Notes under the pieces: generated by a model
The model's database searches: none
Told to the model about the DNA's origin: nothing
What the model saw: only the letters and a program-made list of their open reading frames with translations
In this document: positions 16,452 through 27,169 of the stretch, piece after piece
Layout: each line of letters starts with the position of its first letter
How positions within the stretch are numbered: position 1 is the first letter of the stretch
Program-made: the position numbers and the translations under genes
NCBI RefSeq assembly: GCF_001298105.1
Contig: NZ_LGJH01000157.1
Location: forward strand, 92,275-156,274
DNA: 64,000 nucleotides
DNA from: Novosphingobium sp. ST904
Lineage (GTDB): Bacteria > Pseudomonadota > Alphaproteobacteria > Sphingomonadales > Sphingomonadaceae
Direction: 5' to 3'

Positions 16452-19400
16452 GGATTATTCTCGCTGACTGGAGGCTGAATGGTGGCTGGGGCGGGACGAG
16501 TTGAACCGGGATCGCCCGTCGGGACCTGCCCCGGCACCGTGCTGAAGATGCCGACCGCACGCGGATCGGTGACGTAAGTGGGATCGTAAAGCGAACGCAT
16601 CGAGCCGAAGAGCTTGAAGAACGGCGCCTTGATCTTGACGACGAAGCGGATCGGCAGCTTCGCGATCTGCTTGGTGATGAAGTTTCGCTGCGCACTGGTT
16701 CCCTGGCTGAGCCCGTCGAAACTGATGCGCGTGAGAAGTTCGCCCGAGATCGAGCCGCCCAGCCCGATCTCCATGTGCCTGTAGTCCACCGACTTGAGCG
16801 CACCGAAGGCGAAATTGCCCATCGCCGAAAGGTCCTTGTAGGTCAGCGCGCCCAGATAACTGACATTGCCGCCCGGATCGCGCGAGGCGAGGTAGCCATC
16901 GACGATGCGCCCGCCCTGCTCATCGAACACCAGCGGCACTTCGCCATCGAAGACGCCGGTGGCATTGATGTTGGTGAGTTCGAGGTGCTGAACAAAGGTC
17001 GCCGCGTCGAGCCCGCTGACGTTGAGCTTGTAGTGCCGTGTTTCCGAGGCGCCGATGCGCATCGTCGCCGGGTCCAGCGTCAGCGTGCCCGACATGAACG
17101 GCCAGCGTGCTCCGTTCAGGCGCAGCAGGTAGCCGGGCTCCATCTGGAACGACAGCTCCCCATCGGTCACTTCCACGCCGGGATTGATCGAGGCGATCTT
17201 CAGCTTCTGGTCTGGCGCAGTGACGAAGCCGAGCAGGTCCGTGAACGCGATATCCCCGCTCAATCCCTTCACCGGACCGAACGCCGCCGCAAAATCGAGG
17301 CCGTCGGTGGCGAAGCGCCCGTGGCTGGTCACGCCCTGCCCGTTCCAGTCGATCCGTCCGGTGCCGTGGACGCTGCCTTCCAGGTTCGAGACGATGCCCA
17401 GCAGCAAAGGCGAGAGCGTTTCGGCCTGGACCTGCTTGTCGAACGTGATCCCGGAGACCGCGAGGTCGGCATGGCCGCTCGCCTTGCCGAGATCGTGGAC
17501 CACGTCGGCGCGGACCATTTCACGGTCGCTGGTGGGCTCCCGCAGCACGGCCTGGGCGGTAATGACGTTGTTTTCCAGCCTCAGCGTTCCGTCGCGGGCG
17601 ACGAGAGGCTGGAAGCGCGGCGCCTGCTGGCGATCGACCAGGGTGAAGCGGGCCTTGTCGATGGCGAGCACGCCCCCCGAATAGCGCCAGTTGCCCGCGG
17701 TCTGCTTGAGGTCGAGCGGGACGGCGGCGAGCGAAATGTCCGCTTCATCGAACGCCCCGCCGATATCCTTGCCCACTTGCGCATCCAGCGTGGCGAGGCG
17801 GAACCGCGATGGCGCCTCCCGCGGACCGAGGCTGACATCGACCGCCTTCGCGGTCAGCGCGCCGGGCCTGCCGGCGAACTGCGCGTAGCCGAGCGGACCG
17901 CTGGCAACGCGAATCGGGGTTTCGCCGAGGTGCCCGGACACGTCGAGCGCCGGAACGCCTGCGGCGATGTCGAACCCGCCTGCATGGCTGCGCAGGATCG
18001 AACCGCCGCGCGCCGGGCAGACCTGCAGGCTGCGCCTGTCGAGCGTGAGATTTGCAAAAGCAAGCCGCCCGAAGCCGATCGTCGTGCATCGCGGCCAGAC
18101 CGCAAGCGTGCCGTCCGCGCCCCAGCGCCCGTCGATCGGCAAGACCAGATCCTGCGCCGCGCCGCCGGGCAAGGCACCGGAAAGGCGCGTTTCGCCGGTG
18201 AAGCTCATCGTGCCGTCAGGCGTCTGGCTCAGCGCGAAATGCGGCAGGGCCACGCGGGAATCGCCGGCGCGGTATTCCGGCATCTCGACCTGCAGCGCGA
18301 GATGGCCGCGTGCATCGCTTTCCATCCGCCCGGAAACTTGCGGCAATCCCTGCCCGCCGCTTGCGAAATTGCCGGTGACCACGGGGCGGCGGTCGTTCGC
18401 CCCGAATTTCGCCTGCAGGCGGGACAGCGCCAGCAACGAGGCACCGCTGGCCCCGCGCCAATGGCCGCGCGGCACCACCAGGCTGAACCCGTCCTCGCCG
18501 CGCCTCAGGATGAGGTTTGCGTCAAGCGTACTGCCCCGCGTCTCACGGGCCAGCGCAGAGCGGACCTGCGTGGCGACCGGCGCGGCGAGCGTGCCCTCCC
18601 CGGCGCGCGCCGCCTGGACCAGCATGGCATCAACCGATTCGCCGATGGAGACGCCCTTGCCCGTCACGTCTCCGTCGAGATCGAATCGCGCAAGACCGTT
18701 TGCGGAGCGCAGGCTTCCATCGAACGCCAGTTCCCCCAGCCGCGCCTGCGGCGTAGCGAGGCCTTTCGCCTCCACGCGGAACTGAGCGGTGAGCGCCTGC
18801 CTGCGATAGGTGAAACGTCCCGAGCCGGTCAGGCCCTCCAGCCGGTTGGCCGCGAAGCCTGTCTCGCCGGCGTCTAGACCGATCCTGCCCTCGCCGCCGT
18901 CGAGCAACCGGTCGAGCGTCACGTCGAGCTGCGCGCCGCTCTTTGCCACCCGAAGCGACTGCTTCGGGCAGGCCAGACCGTCGAGCCGCAGCGGGCCGGT
19001 GAAGCGGGGCTTGCCGCCGGAGATGCGGACCCTGCCATAGAGCGTGGTCCGCCCCGCCTCGCAGCCTTGCGCGGCAAGATGCAGAGAAAGGGCCGCGAGT
19101 TCGCCGTCGAACCCGCCGCGCAGCCCGCCTTTTCCGGCCAGCCTGGCAGCGATGCGGCCATAGTCGCTCTCGATCAGGGCGCGCCCGTCCTCCACCGCCA
19201 CGTCGAGGTCGGGCAAGGCGTAGTCCTTGCTCGGCTCACCCGCGTTCAGCACTTTGTCGAGCGTGCCCAGGCTGAACCTGCCGCCGTGAAGGGTGCCGAA
19301 AAGGCGCGGGCGAACCACGGTGATTCGCCCGATGCCCGGCCAACCCCAGTTCAGCCGCGTGGTGACGCGGATTTCCTCGACGGTGAGGTCCGGCCGGCGG

Positions 19401-19666
19401 GGATCGCCGATCACGAGATTGCGCACGACCTGTTCGGAAGGACCGATGTTGACGATCTCGTAAGTGGCAGGAAGCCCCAGCTTGGCAAGCTCGCCGGAGA
19501 TCAGGTTTTCGGCGATGTCCTCGCGCCAGAACCATGTGCCGGCCAGCCCGAGCGCGGCGCCCGTCAGCAGGACGAGTGCAAACGCCCTCCGGCGCTTGCG
19601 GCGCGGCGGGGGCGTTTCCGCCGGAGCGGTGGCTGGGTCATGCTCCTGAGGCATCCGGTCCTTCAC
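16448..19666 (-). CDS. ydbH: YdbH-type AsmA-like lipid-bridge protein
   Basis: 1072 residues. A Pro/Arg-rich cytosolic N-terminus is followed by one membrane helix (RAFALVLLTGAALGLAGTWF, about 27-46), then roughly 1000 residues of beta-rich repeat sequence ending in the conserved YdbH/DUF2892-like C-terminal domain (about residues 780-1010, with GALTYKDLSAMGNFAFGALK and the YRHMEIGLGGSISGE segment). E. coli YdbH is one of three AsmA-like proteins (with TamB and YhdP) that together move phospholipid from the inner to the outer membrane. Upstream gene of ydbH-ynbE-ydbL; divergent from radC with 41 bp between starts. ATG 19654 is an alternative start. Confidence 0.92.
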   Translation of the reverse strand: MKDRMPQEHDPATAPAETPPPRRKRRRAFALVLLTGAALGLAGTWFWREDIAENLISGELAKLGLPATYEIVNIGPSEQVVRNLVIGDPRRPDLTVEEIRVTTRLNWGWPGIGRITVVRPRLFGTLHGGRFSLGTLDKVLNAGEPSKDYALPDLDVAVEDGRALIESDYGRIAARLAGKGGLRGGFDGELAALSLHLAAQGCEAGRTTLYGRVRISGGKPRFTGPLRLDGLACPKQSLRVAKSGAQLDVTLDRLLDGGEGRIGLDAGETGFAANRLEGLTGSGRFTYRRQALTAQFRVEAKGLATPQARLGELAFDGSLRSANGLARFDLDGDVTGKGVSIGESVDAMLVQAARAGEGTLAAPVATQVRSALARETRGSTLDANLILRRGEDGFSLVVPRGHWRGASGASLLALSRLQAKFGANDRRPVVTGNFASGGQGLPQVSGRMESDARGHLALQVEMPEYRAGDSRVALPHFALSQTPDGTMSFTGETRLSGALPGGAAQDLVLPIDGRWGADGTLAVWPRCTTIGFGRLAFANLTLDRRSLQVCPARGGSILRSHAGGFDIAAGVPALDVSGHLGETPIRVASGPLGYAQFAGRPGALTAKAVDVSLGPREAPSRFRLATLDAQVGKDIGGAFDEADISLAAVPLDLKQTAGNWRYSGGVLAIDKARFTLVDRQQAPRFQPLVARDGTLRLENNVITAQAVLREPTSDREMVRADVVHDLGKASGHADLAVSGITFDKQVQAETLSPLLLGIVSNLEGSVHGTGRIDWNGQGVTSHGRFATDGLDFAAAFGPVKGLSGDIAFTDLLGFVTAPDQKLKIASINPGVEVTDGELSFQMEPGYLLRLNGARWPFMSGTLTLDPATMRIGASETRHYKLNVSGLDAATFVQHLELTNINATGVFDGEVPLVFDEQGGRIVDGYLASRDPGGNVSYLGALTYKDLSAMGNFAFGALKSVDYRHMEIGLGGSISGELLTRISFDGLSQGTSAQRNFITKQIAKLPIRFVVKIKAPFFKLFGSMRSLYDPTYVTDPRAVGIFSTVPGQVPTGDPGSTRPAPATIQPPVSENNP

Positions 19667-19707
19667 TTGCGCTTGGCGTCCGGGAAAGGCAATTGTCTGT
19701 GCACGTT

Positions 19708-20477
19708 ATGCCCGATCACGACAGTCTCTTCGATGAACCCGCCGAAAACTCCGGCCCGGATGCCGGTGGGGTTTCGGGTGCCCGGGATGGGCGCGCCGCG
19801 CAGACGGGGAACGATCCCAGCGGCCACCGGGCCCGGTTGCGCAAGCGGCTGGTCGAAGGTGGGGCGGAAGCTCTGGGGGATCACGAGGTCATAGAACTCC
19901 TGCTGATGCAGGCCGTTCCCCGGCGCGACATGAAACCCCTCGCCCGCAGCCTGATCCATCGCTTCGGCTCGCTGGCGGCGTGCTGCAGGCGGATCCGCGC
20001 GCGCTGGCCGGCCACCCCGGCATGGGCGAGGCGGCCGTGGCCGCGCTGCGGGTGGTCACTGTCGCGGCGACCCGCCTCGCCCGCCAGAAAGTGCGCGAAA
20101 CACCGGTGATCGGCTCGTGGCAGGCTTTGATAGACTATCTGACGATCGACATGGCGCACCTCACGCGTGAGCGCGTGCGCGTGCTCTATCTCAATTCGAA
20201 GAACATGCTGATCCTCGACGACCTCGTGGGCGACGGTTCGATCGACGAAGCCGCCATCCATCCGCGGGAGGTGATTCGCCGTGCGCTGGACATTGGGGCA
20301 ACGGCGCTGATTCTCGTTCACAACCACCCTTCCGGCTCGCCCCAGCCCAGCCGCGCCGACATCGAGGTCACCAACCGCATCGCCGAGGCCGGACGGCTGC
20401 TCGGCATCTCGGTGCACGACCATGTCATCATCGGCCGGGAAGGTCATACGAGCCTCAGGGCCAAGGGACTGATCTGA
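19708..20477 (+). CDS. radC: RadC family JAMM/MPN-domain protein, apparent -1 frameshift
   Basis: RadC-like proteins carry a JAMM metalloprotease fold; the original DNA-repair assignment is doubtful and the biological role is unsettled. The N-terminal helix-hairpin-helix region (RARLRKRLVEGGAEALGDHE, then VIELLLMQAVPRRDMK) precedes the metal motif LVHNHPSGSPQPSRAD near residue 210. A missing G at 19980/19981 splits the gene; restoring it rebuilds SLAAVLQADPRALAGHPGMG. Restored length about 256 residues, slightly longer than E. coli RadC. The start ATG 19708 is likely; GTG 19699 is the alternative. Confidence 0.9.
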
Positions 20478-20479
20478 CG

Positions 20480-21229
20480 ATGTGCGTTGCCGCCGTGGCA
20501 TGGCAGGCCCACCCGGAATGGCCGCTCGTGGTTGCCGGCAACCGGGACGAGTTCCACACCCGCCCCACCGCCCCGCTCGCGCGCTGGGGTGACGGAAGCG
20601 GCATCATCGCCGGACGGGACCTGCTGGGCGGGGGCACCTGGCTAGGCCTCACCGAAGGCGAAACGGCAAGGACGAACCGATTCGTCCTCGTGACCAATTA
20701 CCGGGTGCCGGAAGGCTCCGTGCCCGGCAGGCCTTCACGCGGAAAGCTTGTCACCGATCTGCTCGAAGGCCGCCGGTCCGAACCGGTCGAATCGATGAAC
20801 CCCTTCAACCTCGTCGAAGTGGCGGCGGGCGAGGCGCGTTTCCTGACCAACCACCCCGCCCCCGAATCACGCCCGCTCCTGCCGGGCATCCATGGCCTTT
20901 CGAACGGCGGGTTCGACGTGCCCTGGCCCAAGACGCTCCAGGTCGAGCAGTCGATTGCCACCTGGCTGGCCCAGGGCGATGCTAACCCTGCAGACCTGCT
21001 CGCCGCACTGCGCGCCGAAACCCCGGACCCACGACTCGCCATTTCCGAAGACGGCCCGGAGCCGCGCTTCGCCCCGGTCTTCATTCGCGATCCCCTCTAC
21101 GGCACGCGGTGCAGCACGGTGCTGGCCGTACAGCGCGGCGGCAAGGGCACGATCGTGGAGCGCAGCTTCGCCCCGGACGGCACCACCTCCGGTGAAGTGT
21201 GCATGGAGTTCCAGTGGCCCACCGCCTGA
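20480..21229 (+). CDS. NRDE family protein (TANGO2 homologue)
   Basis: 249 residues beginning MCVAAVAWQAHPEWPLVVAGNRDE; the NRDE box with an N-terminal Cys is the defining signature, resembling an Ntn-hydrolase-like start. GGTWLGLTEG, VLVTNYR, HGLSNG and YGTRCSTVL follow at the expected spacing. Eukaryotic TANGO2 is linked to haem and lipid metabolism; bacterial members are uncharacterised as far as I know. It begins 2 bp after the radC stop, so the two are cotranscribed. Length is normal for the family. Confidence 0.92.
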   Translation: MCVAAVAWQAHPEWPLVVAGNRDEFHTRPTAPLARWGDGSGIIAGRDLLGGGTWLGLTEGETARTNRFVLVTNYRVPEGSVPGRPSRGKLVTDLLEGRRSEPVESMNPFNLVEVAAGEARFLTNHPAPESRPLLPGIHGLSNGGFDVPWPKTLQVEQSIATWLAQGDANPADLLAALRAETPDPRLAISEDGPEPRFAPVFIRDPLYGTRCSTVLAVQRGGKGTIVERSFAPDGTTSGEVCMEFQWPTA

Positions 21230-21275
21230 CCGCGCCGCCATGGACTTGCGATCTCGCAGGACTTAGGTCGCTGGC

Positions 21276-22403
21276 ATGTATTTCCGCAAACGGATGAATG
21301 GTGGACCTGCTCTTTCCCGAAGCGCTGCGGGAATCGGCCTCATGCTGCTGGTCGCCGGCTGCAACACGATGGCGCCCCCTTCGGCGCAAGTGCCATGCAG
21401 CGCCGTCCAGCCGCCCCCGATCACGCTGCTCGACGACGGGCAAACGGCCACCGCGACACTTTCGGTGCTGACTTACAATATGGAAGGCCTCTCCTGGCCC
21501 GCGCGGAGCGGCCGGGGGCCGTCCCTCTCGCAGATCGGCCAACGCCTTTCCGCCATGCGCGCTGCCGGAACCGCCCCCGACGTGGTGCTGTTCCAGGAGA
21601 TGTTCAGCGATGCCGCCAAGCGGGCGGTCGCATCCACCGGGTACCCCGCAATCCACTCCGGCCCGCACCGCACCACCCGCGCCCGCGGCTCCACCAGGCA
21701 GAAGCTGCCGGGCAACTCCAATCTCCAGCGCGGCGAGATCGGCATTCATTTCTTCGGCAGCGGCCTTGCCATCGCCTCGCGCTACGCGATCGTCGATACC
21801 GCGCGGCGCGCCTATGGGCGCAAATCCTGCGCCGGGTTCGACTGCCTCGCCAACAAGGGCATCGCACTGGCGCGAATCGAGATTCCCGGCGTGCCCACGC
21901 TGATCGACATCTACGATACGCACATGAATTCGCGCGGGGCCTCCCGGGCCCCGGCCGCGCGGAATCTCGCAGCGCATGACCGGCAGGCGCTCGAAGCCTC
22001 CGAGTTCATCGACCGGACTCACGATGACGCAACGCCGCTGATCTTCGGGGGCGATTTCAACATGCGCCATTCGGAACAGCGCTGGGAGAACTTCTCCCGC
22101 TATCAGTCGCTCGATCTCGTCCATCGCATCTGCGCCGAGCCTGCTTCCGGATGCGACGTGCGCATGTCATGGGATGGCGACGAACCGTGGATGGACACGC
22201 AGGACCTGCAGTTCCTGTGGAGCGGAGACAGCGTCCGGATCCGCCCGATCCGGGTGGAGGCCCTGTTTGACGGACGCCCGGAAAGCCCCAGGCTATCGGA
22301 CCATGACGGCTTTCTCGTCACTTACGAACTGCGCTGGAAGGCCTCGGCCACCCCTGCACCGGCGTGCCGCCGGAACCCCGGCGCCCTGCCGCCGAGCCCG
22401 TAA
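21276..22403 (+). CDS. Endonuclease/exonuclease/phosphatase family lipoprotein
   Basis: 375 residues. A lipobox LLVAGC (Cys 29) follows a hydrophobic stretch, so it is probably an outer-membrane-anchored periplasmic enzyme. The EEP fold is seen in LSVLTYNMEGL (about 67), VVLFQEMF (catalytic Glu, about 108), DTHMNSRG (about 216), FGGDFNMR (about 259) and the final LSDHDGFLVTYE (Asp-His pair, about 342). This family includes nucleases, inositol phosphatases and sphingomyelinase-like enzymes; the substrate cannot be decided here. The C-terminal 20 residues are Pro/Ala-rich. It follows the NRDE gene by 46 bp. Confidence 0.87.
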   Translation: MYFRKRMNGGPALSRSAAGIGLMLLVAGCNTMAPPSAQVPCSAVQPPPITLLDDGQTATATLSVLTYNMEGLSWPARSGRGPSLSQIGQRLSAMRAAGTAPDVVLFQEMFSDAAKRAVASTGYPAIHSGPHRTTRARGSTRQKLPGNSNLQRGEIGIHFFGSGLAIASRYAIVDTARRAYGRKSCAGFDCLANKGIALARIEIPGVPTLIDIYDTHMNSRGASRAPAARNLAAHDRQALEASEFIDRTHDDATPLIFGGDFNMRHSEQRWENFSRYQSLDLVHRICAEPASGCDVRMSWDGDEPWMDTQDLQFLWSGDSVRIRPIRVEALFDGRPESPRLSDHDGFLVTYELRWKASATPAPACRRNPGALPPSP

Positions 22404-22442
22404 CAGCCCACGCGTCTTTCCTCTCCGGTCGATATCCGGCCT

Positions 22443-23462
22443 TCACGGCGCCGGGGCGCTCAGCACGTCCAGCAATTTCGCGCCGAACACCTCCGGCGCT
22501 TCCACTTGCGGCGAATGGCCGAAGTCCGGCAGTTCGACGATGCGCGCGGACGGCATCGCCGCAGCCGCCTGAGGGGCAATCGCCGGAATCGGCTTCAGCT
22601 TCGCGCGCACCTCGGCCGGGGCCTGTCCCTTGCCGAACACCGTCGTGTCCTTCATCCCGATCATCAGCGTGACGGGAACGGCGAGGCGGCCGAACTCGTG
22701 CGAAACCGGCTGGGTCAGGATCATCTCGGCGGTCTTGGCCTGTGCCAGTTCGGCGGCATCGTTGTCCGGCGTGGCATATTGGCCCGCCAGCATCGCGACC
22801 CAGCGGTCGTAGGCAGGCTTCCACTCACCATGGTAATAAGTATCGAGCTGGTACTGCCGCATTTCGGCATATCCCTTGGCCTTCTCGGCAGCGAGCAGCT
22901 TGTCGAGCGGGACATAGGGCACGCCCTCCTCCATGCGATCGACAAGGCCAAGCGGGTTCACCAGCACGAGCCGCTGCACCGCGCCGGGATACATCAGCGC
23001 GAAACGCAGGCCAAGCATGCCACCGGTCGAATGGCCGAGGATGATCGCCTTCTCCAGCCCGACTTTCTCCATCAGCCGGTGCGTCGCATCGGCCATCATC
23101 GCGAAACTGTACTGCGCGGAGGCAGGCTTCGACGATTTGCAGAAGCCGAGCTGGTCGGGGATCAACACCCGGTAGCCCGCGCCGAGCAGGGTGCGGGCGG
23201 TATCCTCCCACGTCGCACCGCAGAAGTTCTTGCCGTGGAGCAGGACGACGGCCTGCCCGTTGGGCTGGTCCGGCTGCACGTCCATATAGGCCATCGAGGC
23301 GCTTTCGGCGCCGACCTTCAGCTCCATGCGCTCGACCTTCCAGGGATAGGGGAAGCGTTCGAGATCGGTGCCGAATTCCTCCAGCTTCGTTTCCTCCGCC
23401 TGGGCCGCGGGCGTGCCCAGAATGAAGGCGGTGGCGAGAAAAATCGAAAGCGCACGTCGCAT
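22443..23462 (-). CDS. Secreted alpha/beta hydrolase
   Basis: 339 residues from ATG 23462, with a clear signal peptide (MRRALSIFLATAFILGTPAA, cleavage after AQA near 23). The alpha/beta-hydrolase core includes VVLLHGKNFCGATWE (oxyanion region, about 71-85), LIPDQLGFCKSS, the nucleophile elbow GHSTGG near 149, a cap domain rich in Tyr/Lys, LMIGMKDTTVFG (catalytic Asp, about 272) and LPDFGHSPQVEAP (catalytic His, about 315). The substrate is unknown. Convergent with the EEP gene and divergent from purB across 325 bp. Confidence 0.87.
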   Translation of the reverse strand: MRRALSIFLATAFILGTPAAQAEETKLEEFGTDLERFPYPWKVERMELKVGAESASMAYMDVQPDQPNGQAVVLLHGKNFCGATWEDTARTLLGAGYRVLIPDQLGFCKSSKPASAQYSFAMMADATHRLMEKVGLEKAIILGHSTGGMLGLRFALMYPGAVQRLVLVNPLGLVDRMEEGVPYVPLDKLLAAEKAKGYAEMRQYQLDTYYHGEWKPAYDRWVAMLAGQYATPDNDAAELAQAKTAEMILTQPVSHEFGRLAVPVTLMIGMKDTTVFGKGQAPAEVRAKLKPIPAIAPQAAAAMPSARIVELPDFGHSPQVEAPEVFGAKLLDVLSAPAP

Positions 23463-23787
23463 CGCTTGTTCTTCCTGTTGTGACGAGGAGCCGCGAAAAG
23501 CTGTCCTCTCGATAGCGCATCTCGTTGAACATGGCTCCTTGAAGCCGGAAAAATCGTTTCCTCGCAAAGGTTGCGGAGCGCTTCGATAACCGTCCCGAAC
23601 ACCGCCCAGGCCGTGCAAACCTTGCACGCCCGCGCCGGAACGGCCGCGATCCGGCCTCAGGATTGCGAGAAGCGGGCCCACGCGCCCTTGCCTTTATCGC
23701 AAGCCCGCCCTAGCGGCTCTGGCGCAAGAGGCCCGGTCAGCCTGCCAGCGCAGCCCCGGTCGAGTCAGGTCACTCAAGGAGTCGAAC
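23463..23787. other. Intergenic region between the divergent hydrolase and purB genes
   Basis: Must hold both divergent promoters. I see no gene, tRNA, long inverted repeat or recognised operator. AAGGAG lies eight bases before the purB ATG and AGGAA about ten bases before the hydrolase ATG. Confidence 0.4.
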
Positions 23788-25101
<1,314 letters not shown>

Positions 25102-25124
25102 GCTTCCAGCCGACACTTCCCATG

Positions 25125-25158
25125 CCTCGCAATCGCGCTTAGCATCGAGCGCGATTGC
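25125..25158. repeat. Perfect 12-bp inverted repeat after purB
   Basis: TCGCAATCGCGC (25125-25136) and GCGCGATTGCGA (25147-25158) are exact complements with a 10-base loop, so RNA from either strand folds into a strong hairpin. There is no T-run, so it may be a Rho-type 3'-end stabiliser, a weak terminator or a protein-binding palindrome. Confidence 0.55.
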
Positions 25159-25191
25159 GAAGGTCTTGGTACACGAATTGCCGGAGGGAAC

Positions 25192-25527
25192 ATGCAGATA
25201 GTCCGCACGGTGCTGTGGATTGCGATCACCGCGATCCTGGTCGCTTTCATAGCCATGAACTGGACGAAGGTCCCGGTGAACTTCTGGCCGCTCGACGATG
25301 CCAATTACGTTCATTTCGAATGGCCGGTCGGCGTCGTGGCGCTGGTCTTCTTCGGCCTCGGCATGGCCCCGGTGTGGCTCTACCTGCGCGCGATGCGCTG
25401 GCGGCTCCAGCGCCGCATCGCCAGCCTGGAAAACTCGCTGCGCGCCAACAGCGTGCCGTCGGCCGTCGCTTCCCCGACCACCGTCGAAACACCCCTCTCC
25501 ACCCCAGAACCCTCGCCGGAACCTTGA
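25192..25527 (+). CDS. LapA domain-containing membrane protein
   Basis: 111 residues with two membrane helices (about 4-22, ending in AFIAMNWTKVPVNFWPL, and about 42-62, VGVVALVFFGLGMAPVWLYL), then a basic coiled-coil-like segment (RWRLQRRIASLENSLRANS) and a Pro/Ser/Thr-rich tail. This is the LapA/YciS (DUF1049) layout; E. coli LapA is a lipopolysaccharide assembly protein partnered with LapB, but no lapB is next to it here. It precedes pyrF by 4 bp, the same neighbour found for yciS-type genes in enterobacteria (lapA-lapB-pyrF), which supports the family call. Confidence 0.85.
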   Translation: MQIVRTVLWIAITAILVAFIAMNWTKVPVNFWPLDDANYVHFEWPVGVVALVFFGLGMAPVWLYLRAMRWRLQRRIASLENSLRANSVPSAVASPTTVETPLSTPEPSPEP

Positions 25528-25531
25528 GAAC

Positions 25532-26209
25532 ATGAACAGCAATCCCGTCTATCTCGCCCTCGACCTGCCCCGCCTAGACGCCGCAGAGGCGCTGGCGCGA
25601 AAGGTTTCCGGGCACATCGGCGGGATCAAGCTCGGTCTCGAATTCTTCTGCGCCCACGGCCATCACGGCGTGCACGAACTGCACAAGCTCGGCCTGCCGA
25701 TCTTTCTCGACCTCAAGCTGCACGACATTCCGAACACCGTGGCCGGCGCCATGCAGGCGATCCACGTGCTCGAACCGTCGATCGTCACCATCCACGCCGC
25801 CGGTGGCCGCGCCATGATGGAAGACGCCAAGGCCGCTGCCGGAGAGAACTGCAAGGTCGTGGCGGTCACCGTGCTGACCAGCCTCGATGGCGGCGACCTG
25901 AACGCCATCGGCGTCAACGCCGAACCGCACGAACAGGCCCTGCGCCTGGCGGATCTTGCCCATTCTGCCGGGCTCGACGGCATCGTCTGCTCGGGCCACG
26001 AAGTCGCCGCCGTCCATCAGCAGTGGAAGGACGGCTACTTCGTCGTCCCCGGCCTGCGCCCGGACGATGGCCGCAATGGCGACCAGAAGCGCACCATGAC
26101 CCCGCGCGCCGCGCGCGATGCCGGCGCCAGCGTACTTGTCGTCGGCCGCCCGATCAGCCGCGCCGAAGACCCCCTCGCCGCCGCGCGCGCGATCGAGGCC
26201 ACACTCTGA
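25532..26209 (+). CDS. pyrF: Orotidine 5'-phosphate decarboxylase
   Basis: Last step of UMP synthesis. TIM-barrel with LALDLPRLDAAEAL (about 7-20), GGIKLGLEFFCAHG (phosphate/sugar binding Lys), the catalytic signature FLDLKLHDIPNT near 62-73 (the Asp-Lys-Asp network), and the C-terminal phosphate-binding VVPGLRPDDG and VVGRPISRAEDP. 225 residues, normal length. ATG 25532 lies 4 bp after the LapA gene stop, so the two are cotranscribed. A 9-bp perfect hairpin follows. Confidence 0.98.
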   Translation: MNSNPVYLALDLPRLDAAEALARKVSGHIGGIKLGLEFFCAHGHHGVHELHKLGLPIFLDLKLHDIPNTVAGAMQAIHVLEPSIVTIHAAGGRAMMEDAKAAAGENCKVVAVTVLTSLDGGDLNAIGVNAEPHEQALRLADLAHSAGLDGIVCSGHEVAAVHQQWKDGYFVVPGLRPDDGRNGDQKRTMTPRAARDAGASVLVVGRPISRAEDPLAAARAIEATL

Positions 26210-26240
26210 ACTGAAATCCGCTGCCGGCGGTTGTTCGCGT

Positions 26241-26262
26241 CACCGGCCCGTTCGGGCCGGTG
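26241..26262. terminator. Hairpin downstream of pyrF
   Basis: CACCGGCCC and GGGCCGGTG form a perfect 9-bp stem with a GTTC loop, 30 bp beyond the pyrF stop. No T-run, so its role as the lapA-pyrF transcript end is by position. Confidence 0.45.
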
Positions 26263-26386
26263 CGACCCCGCGTGGAACACAAACCTTTCATAGCGCAAAA
26301 TGCACGGTTCAGCGCCGGGCAACCTCTCGCCAGCCAGATCGTTGATCCGGCCAATGAATGGCCAAATGGATAGAGAGTGCGACCTC

Positions 26387-27147
26387 ATGAAATCCCTGAA
26401 CCTGCTTGCCGTTACCACTGCCGCCCTGGCATCGACGATGGCGGTTCCCGCCGTTGCCCAGGACTCCGGCATGATCCCCGCCATCGCCGCGGGCCACACG
26501 CTGCTGACGATCAACGCACAAGGCTCTTCCACCCGCACGCCTGACATGGCGGGCTTCTCGGCGGGCGTCACCACGCAGGGCGCCACCGCCAGCGAAGCGC
26601 TGAACAGCAATTCGACGCGGATGAGCCAGGTCATCGCCTCGCTCAAGCGTGCAGGCGTTGCCGACAAGGACATCCAGACCAGCAGTCTCAGCGTCAACCC
26701 GGTCTATGCGCAGCCCAAGCGCCAGCCTGACGGATCCTATGTCGACGGCCCGCGCGAGATCGTCGGTTACGAGGCCGGCAACACCGTCAGCGTTCGCCAG
26801 CGCAAGCTCGACGATATGGGCAAGGTGATCGACGCGCTGGTCAAGGCCGGCGCGAATCAGGTCAACGGCCCCAACTTCATGCTCTCCCAGCCCGACGCCG
26901 CGCAGAACGAGGCGCGAGTCGCCGCGATCAAGGACGCGCGCGCACGGGCCGATCTCTATGCCGGCGCCACCGGCCTGCGGGGTGGCCCCGCATCATTTCC
27001 ATCAGCGAGAGCGGCGGTTATTCGCCGTCACCGATCATGTACCGCGCCAAGGCTGCCATGGATTCCGTGGCCGCCGCTCCCCCGGTCGCCGCAGGCGAAC
27101 TGGAAACCAACGTGAACGTCACGGTGCAGTTCGAACTCGCCCCCTGA
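26387..27147 (+). CDS. SIMPL (DUF541) domain periplasmic protein, apparent frameshift
   Basis: About 253 residues after repair. Signal peptide MKSLNLLAVTTAALASTMAV with AQ near residue 25. The SIMPL domain follows: LLTINAQGSSTRTPDMAGFS, then VTTQGATASEALNSNSTRMS, IQTSSLSVNPVY and the YEAGNTVSVR core. Near 26979-26990 the frame changes (net loss of one base or gain of two), after which IISISESGGYSPSPIMYRAK and NVNVTVQFELAP complete the domain. SIMPL proteins include E. coli YggE, implicated in oxidative stress; the biochemical role is unclear. Confidence 0.88.
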
Positions 27148-27169
27148 TCCCCCCTCTGGCAGCCCCCGG

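Noticed and set aside
16775..18877. 700-codon open frame opposite ydbH
   Set aside because: Arg/His-rich translation with no recognisable domain; it shadows the real ydbH gene.
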